DNA of 64,000 bases from Kribbella voronezhensis. Lineage in GTDB: Bacteria; Actinomycetota; Actinomycetes; Propionibacteriales; Kribbellaceae. The stretch covers positions 5,153,403-5,217,402 of the forward strand of contig NZ_SOCE01000001.1 in assembly GCF_004365175.1 (NCBI RefSeq). Direction: 5' to 3'. The position numbers and the translations under genes are program-made. Under the pieces are notes generated by a model that was given only the letters and a program-made list of their open reading frames with translations, searched no databases and was not told where the DNA came from. Below, one piece after another: positions 61,892-64,000 of the stretch (positions are counted from its first letter, which is position 1; the number at the start of each line of letters is the position of its first letter).

Positions 61892-62671
61892 TCAGGCCCC
61901 CAGCTGCCGCAGTGCGCCCAGGACGGTCTCCGGCGTCGGCTCCAGCAGCTCGCCGGCAAGCTTGCCGTCGGCAAGCATCACGACACGGTCGGCGTACGAC
62001 GCCGCCAGCGGGTCGTGCGTCACCATCACCACGGTCTGGCCGAACTCGCGGACCGAGCGGCGCAGGAAGCCCAGCACCTCGGCGCCGGAACGCGAGTCCA
62101 GGTTGCCGGTCGGCTCGTCGGCGAACACGACCTCGGGCCGGCCGACGAGGGCGCGCGCAACGGCGACGCGCTGCTGCTGACCACCGGACAGTTCGGACGG
62201 GCGGTGGGTGAGCCGGTCCTGCAGACCGAGGACGTCGACCAGCGTGGTCATCCACTGCTGGTCGGGTTTGCGGCCGCCGAGTTCCAGCGGCAGCAGGATG
62301 TTGTCCTTGGCGCTGAGCATCGGCAGCAGGTTGAAGGACTGGAAGACGAAACCGATCCGGTCCCGGCGGATCCGGGTCAGCTCGGCGTCCGGCAGTTGGG
62401 TCAGCTCGGTCTCACCGAGCAGCACCTGGCCGCCGGTCGGAGTGTCCAGCCCGGCCAGGCAGTGCATCAGGGTCGACTTGCCCGACCCCGACGGCCCCAT
62501 GATCGCGGTGAACCGGCTGACCCCGAAGTCGACCGACACCCCGTCGAGCGCGGCGACCGCGGTATCGCCGGAGCCGTACACCTTGCGCAACTCGTGCGCG
62601 CGGATCGCCGTACGGTCTGCTGTGTTCTGCGGCAAACGGCCGAGCGGCAACTCGCCGGTCTGGATGCTCAT
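61892..62671 (-). CDS. MacB/LolD-type ABC exporter ATPase
   Basis: 259 aa. HELRKVYGSGDTAVAALDGVSVDFGVSRFTAIMGPSGSGKSTLMHCLAGLDTPTGGQVLLGETELTQL, Q-loop GFVFQSFNLLPMLSAKDNILLPLEL, signature LSGGQQQRVAVARAL, Walker B VVFADEPTGNLDSRSG and H-loop VVMVTHDPLAASYADRVVML are the standard MacB/LolD set. ATG 62671 has AGGAG ahead. It forms a transporter with the FtsX-type permease downstream. The nearby two-component system may regulate it, as is common for such exporters. Confidence 0.94.
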   Translation of the reverse strand: MSIQTGELPLGRLPQNTADRTAIRAHELRKVYGSGDTAVAALDGVSVDFGVSRFTAIMGPSGSGKSTLMHCLAGLDTPTGGQVLLGETELTQLPDAELTRIRRDRIGFVFQSFNLLPMLSAKDNILLPLELGGRKPDQQWMTTLVDVLGLQDRLTHRPSELSGGQQQRVAVARALVGRPEVVFADEPTGNLDSRSGAEVLGFLRRSVREFGQTVVMVTHDPLAASYADRVVMLADGKLAGELLEPTPETVLGALRQLGA

Positions 62672-62770
62672 CGTTCTCCTCGAAGTGCCCTGAACGAGAC
62701 GATCTCGCCCACACTCCGAAAAGGTAGTGACCGGCAACCCCCGAAGAGTCGGACCAGGGAATGGACTGTC

Positions 62771-62790
62771 CGTACGACCTGAGTCGTACT
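62771..62790 (-). terminator. Hairpin at the end of the two-component operon
   Basis: Perfect GTACGAC/GTCGTAC inverted repeat with a CTGA loop (62772-62789), overlapping the stop codon of the PH-like gene. No clear U-tract follows, so termination is tentative. Confidence 0.35.
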
Positions 62791-63091
62791 AGTCCGCCGA
62801 ACTCCTTGCCCACTCAGTGATCTTGTAGGCCAGGCTGTCGCGCGGCGCTGGATCGCCACTCAACTCACTCGACGTCCACTTGGGGCTCAGCAGCAGGTCG
62901 GTATGGCTACCGTCGTGCCGATGGATCCGCAGCCGGACTCTTCCGGGGAAGAGGTACTCGAACCTGGCGAAGGCGATCTGGGCGCGCGGTATCCGCCTGG
63001 TGCCGAAGGGGTTGCTGATGACGAGTTCGTCGTCGGTGGTCGCCAAGGTGAACTTCCACCGGCCGAAGCCGCGACTACGCAGTACCGGCAT
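62789..63091 (-). CDS. Small PH-like protein of unknown function
   Basis: 100 aa, mostly beta strands: FGRWKFTLATTDDELVISNPFGTRRIPRAQIAFARFEYLFPGRVRLRIHRHDGSHTDLLLSPKWTSSEL, then an amphipathic C-terminal helix. The strand pattern resembles bacterial pleckstrin-homology-like domains. Its ATG overlaps the response regulator stop by one base, so it is probably part of the two-component operon. Function unknown. Confidence 0.55.
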   Translation of the reverse strand: MPVLRSRGFGRWKFTLATTDDELVISNPFGTRRIPRAQIAFARFEYLFPGRVRLRIHRHDGSHTDLLLSPKWTSSELSGDPAPRDSLAYKITEWARSSAD

Positions 63092-63777
63092 CACTTGCTG
63101 GCTTTGACCAGGCCGGTTTCGTAGCCGAGGACAACCAGGGCGACCCGGTCGCGGAGGCCGGTCTTGGCGAGGATGCGGCCGATGTGGGTCTTGACCGTTG
63201 CCTCGGACAACGTGAACAGCTGGGCGATCTCGGTGTTCGACAGACCGCGGGCGACCTCGACCAGTACCTCGCGTTCGCGGGCGGTCAGCTCGCCCAGGTC
63301 GGGTCGCTCGGTCTCGCCGTCCGGGAGCGCGCCGGCGAAGTGCTCGAGCAGGCGCCGCGTCGTACTGGGGGAGACGACCGCGTCGCCGGAGTGCACCTGC
63401 CTGATCGCCGACAGCAGGTCGGCCGGCGGCGTGTTCTTCAGCAGGAATCCGGCCGCACCCGCCTTGATCGCCGCGAACGCGTACTCGTCCAGGTCGAACG
63501 TCGTCAGCACGATCACTCTGGGGGCCTGCGGCAACGACTGCAGTTGCCGGGTCGCCTCGACCCCATCCAGGCGGGGCATCCGGACATCCATCAGTACGAC
63601 GTCGCTCGCGGTCACCCGCAGCTTCTCCAGTGCCTCGCCGCCGTCGCCGGCCTGGCCGACGACCCGCATGTCGGGCTGCGAGTCCACCAGCATGGTGAAC
63701 CCGGCGCGGACCAGTTCCTGGTCGTCCACCAGGAACACCCGGATCACGGCGTCTTCGGCGGGTCCGGTCTCGGTCAC
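63091..63777 (-). CDS. NarL-family response regulator
   Basis: 228 aa. Receiver domain with acidic pair (VFLVDDQELVRAGF), phosphorylated Asp in VVLMDVRMPRLDG, Thr in VIVLTTFD and Lys in GFLLKNTP. C-terminal LuxR HTH LTAREREVLVEVARGLSNTEIAQLFTLSEATVKTHIGRILAKTGLRDR. GTG 63777 overlaps the kinase stop (GTGA). It likely controls the adjacent ABC exporter and its own operon; no binding site was identified. Confidence 0.94.
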   Translation of the reverse strand: MTETGPAEDAVIRVFLVDDQELVRAGFTMLVDSQPDMRVVGQAGDGGEALEKLRVTASDVVLMDVRMPRLDGVEATRQLQSLPQAPRVIVLTTFDLDEYAFAAIKAGAAGFLLKNTPPADLLSAIRQVHSGDAVVSPSTTRRLLEHFAGALPDGETERPDLGELTAREREVLVEVARGLSNTEIAQLFTLSEATVKTHIGRILAKTGLRDRVALVVLGYETGLVKASK

Positions 63778-64000
63778 TGATCTCCTCCAGCAGGCAGGTT
63801 GTACGGCAAGGTGGCGACCACTTCGTAGCCACCGCCGGTCTTCGGGCCGGCGTTCACCGTACCGCCGGAGATCGAGGCGCGTTGCTGCATCCCGATCAGC
63901 CCGTGCCCCGGATCACTGCCCGGCGCGAGCCCGGCACCGCGACCGTCGTCGGTGACCACCACCGTCAGCATCTCGCGTCCGAAGTCCAGCCGGACGGAGG
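63774..64000 (-). CDS. Sensor histidine kinase, C-terminal end (partial)
   Basis: The last 75 or so codons of a gene running off the window. VVVTDDGRGAG (N/G1 box), GHGLIGMQQRASISGGTVNAGPKTGGGYEVVATLP (G2 box and final strand) are the HATPase domain of NarX/DesK-type (HisKA_3) kinases. It overlaps the response regulator by 4 bases. The sensor domain is not visible, so the signal is unknown. Confidence 0.85.
   Translation of the reverse strand, partial: SVRLDFGREMLTVVVTDDGRGAGLAPGSDPGHGLIGMQQRASISGGTVNAGPKTGGGYEVVATLPYNLPAGGDQ

Overview
This is a high-GC actinobacterial chromosome segment. The organism is most likely a Propionibacteriales or Kribbella-like soil actinomycete. That placement is inferred from the gene set (RpfB, Pmt, KsgA, IspE, OtrA-like protein, LAL and STAND regulators, YcnI-CopC-CopD), from frequent GTG and TTG starts and from GC-rich third codon positions. 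No 16S gene or other taxonomic marker is present. There are no insertion sequences, phage genes or CRISPR arrays.

The backbone is a conserved actinobacterial block. It runs UDP-glucose pyrophosphorylase (end) / GNAT / moeA / moaC / mog / rimJ / GlpR-like membrane protein / tRNA-Ala(CGC), then resumes with pmt <-> rsmI / metG, then tatD / nitroreductase / rpfB / ksgA / ispE, and finally an ABC-F protein. From established knowledge this order resembles the M. tuberculosis Rv0993-Rv1011 region. Accessory genes interrupt it at about 5-33.5 kb, 37.7-41.7 kb and 46.5-55 kb, and continue after 57 kb.

Region by region. 0-5 kb: molybdenum cofactor genes and a Glp/GlpR-like pair. 5-19.9 kb: single genes and regulators, including an alpha/beta hydrolase that has lost its nucleophile and histidine, a UvrA-like resistance ATPase, a DUF3800-type protein, a GAF-LuxR regulator, a hydrolase/TetR divergon around a long palindrome, a 979-aa LAL regulator, a pentapeptide-repeat protein, a ROK-type kinase and a SigE-family sigma factor with a membrane partner. 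20-22.8 kb: a copper operon made of a Met/His-rich membrane protein, YcnI, CopC and CopD. 24.7-32.9 kb: a tightly coupled operon behind a Zur-like box, encoding a NikA/DppA-like lipoprotein, two permeases, a fused double ATPase, a CysK-like PLP enzyme, a DUF364 (putative metal-chelation) protein and an MFS exporter. This is the best candidate for an undescribed system: a zinc-responsive metallophore synthesis, export and re-import unit.

33-46.5 kb holds the housekeeping block. 46.5-47.1 kb is an unusual array of about 105-bp direct repeats ending in an inverted copy; related elements lie at 4.9, 6.4, 55.1 and 55.3 kb. 47.1-53 kb holds a second candidate system, a MetRS-like paralog with an altered KMSKS loop divergent from an ATP-grasp ligase, followed by an XRE-NB-ARC-TPR regulator. 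An OtrA-type ribosomal protection protein with an overlapping leader ORF and the ABC-F protein come next. 57-64 kb holds a MarR/methyltransferase divergon, a VOC protein, a MacB-type ABC exporter and a two-component operon that runs off the window.
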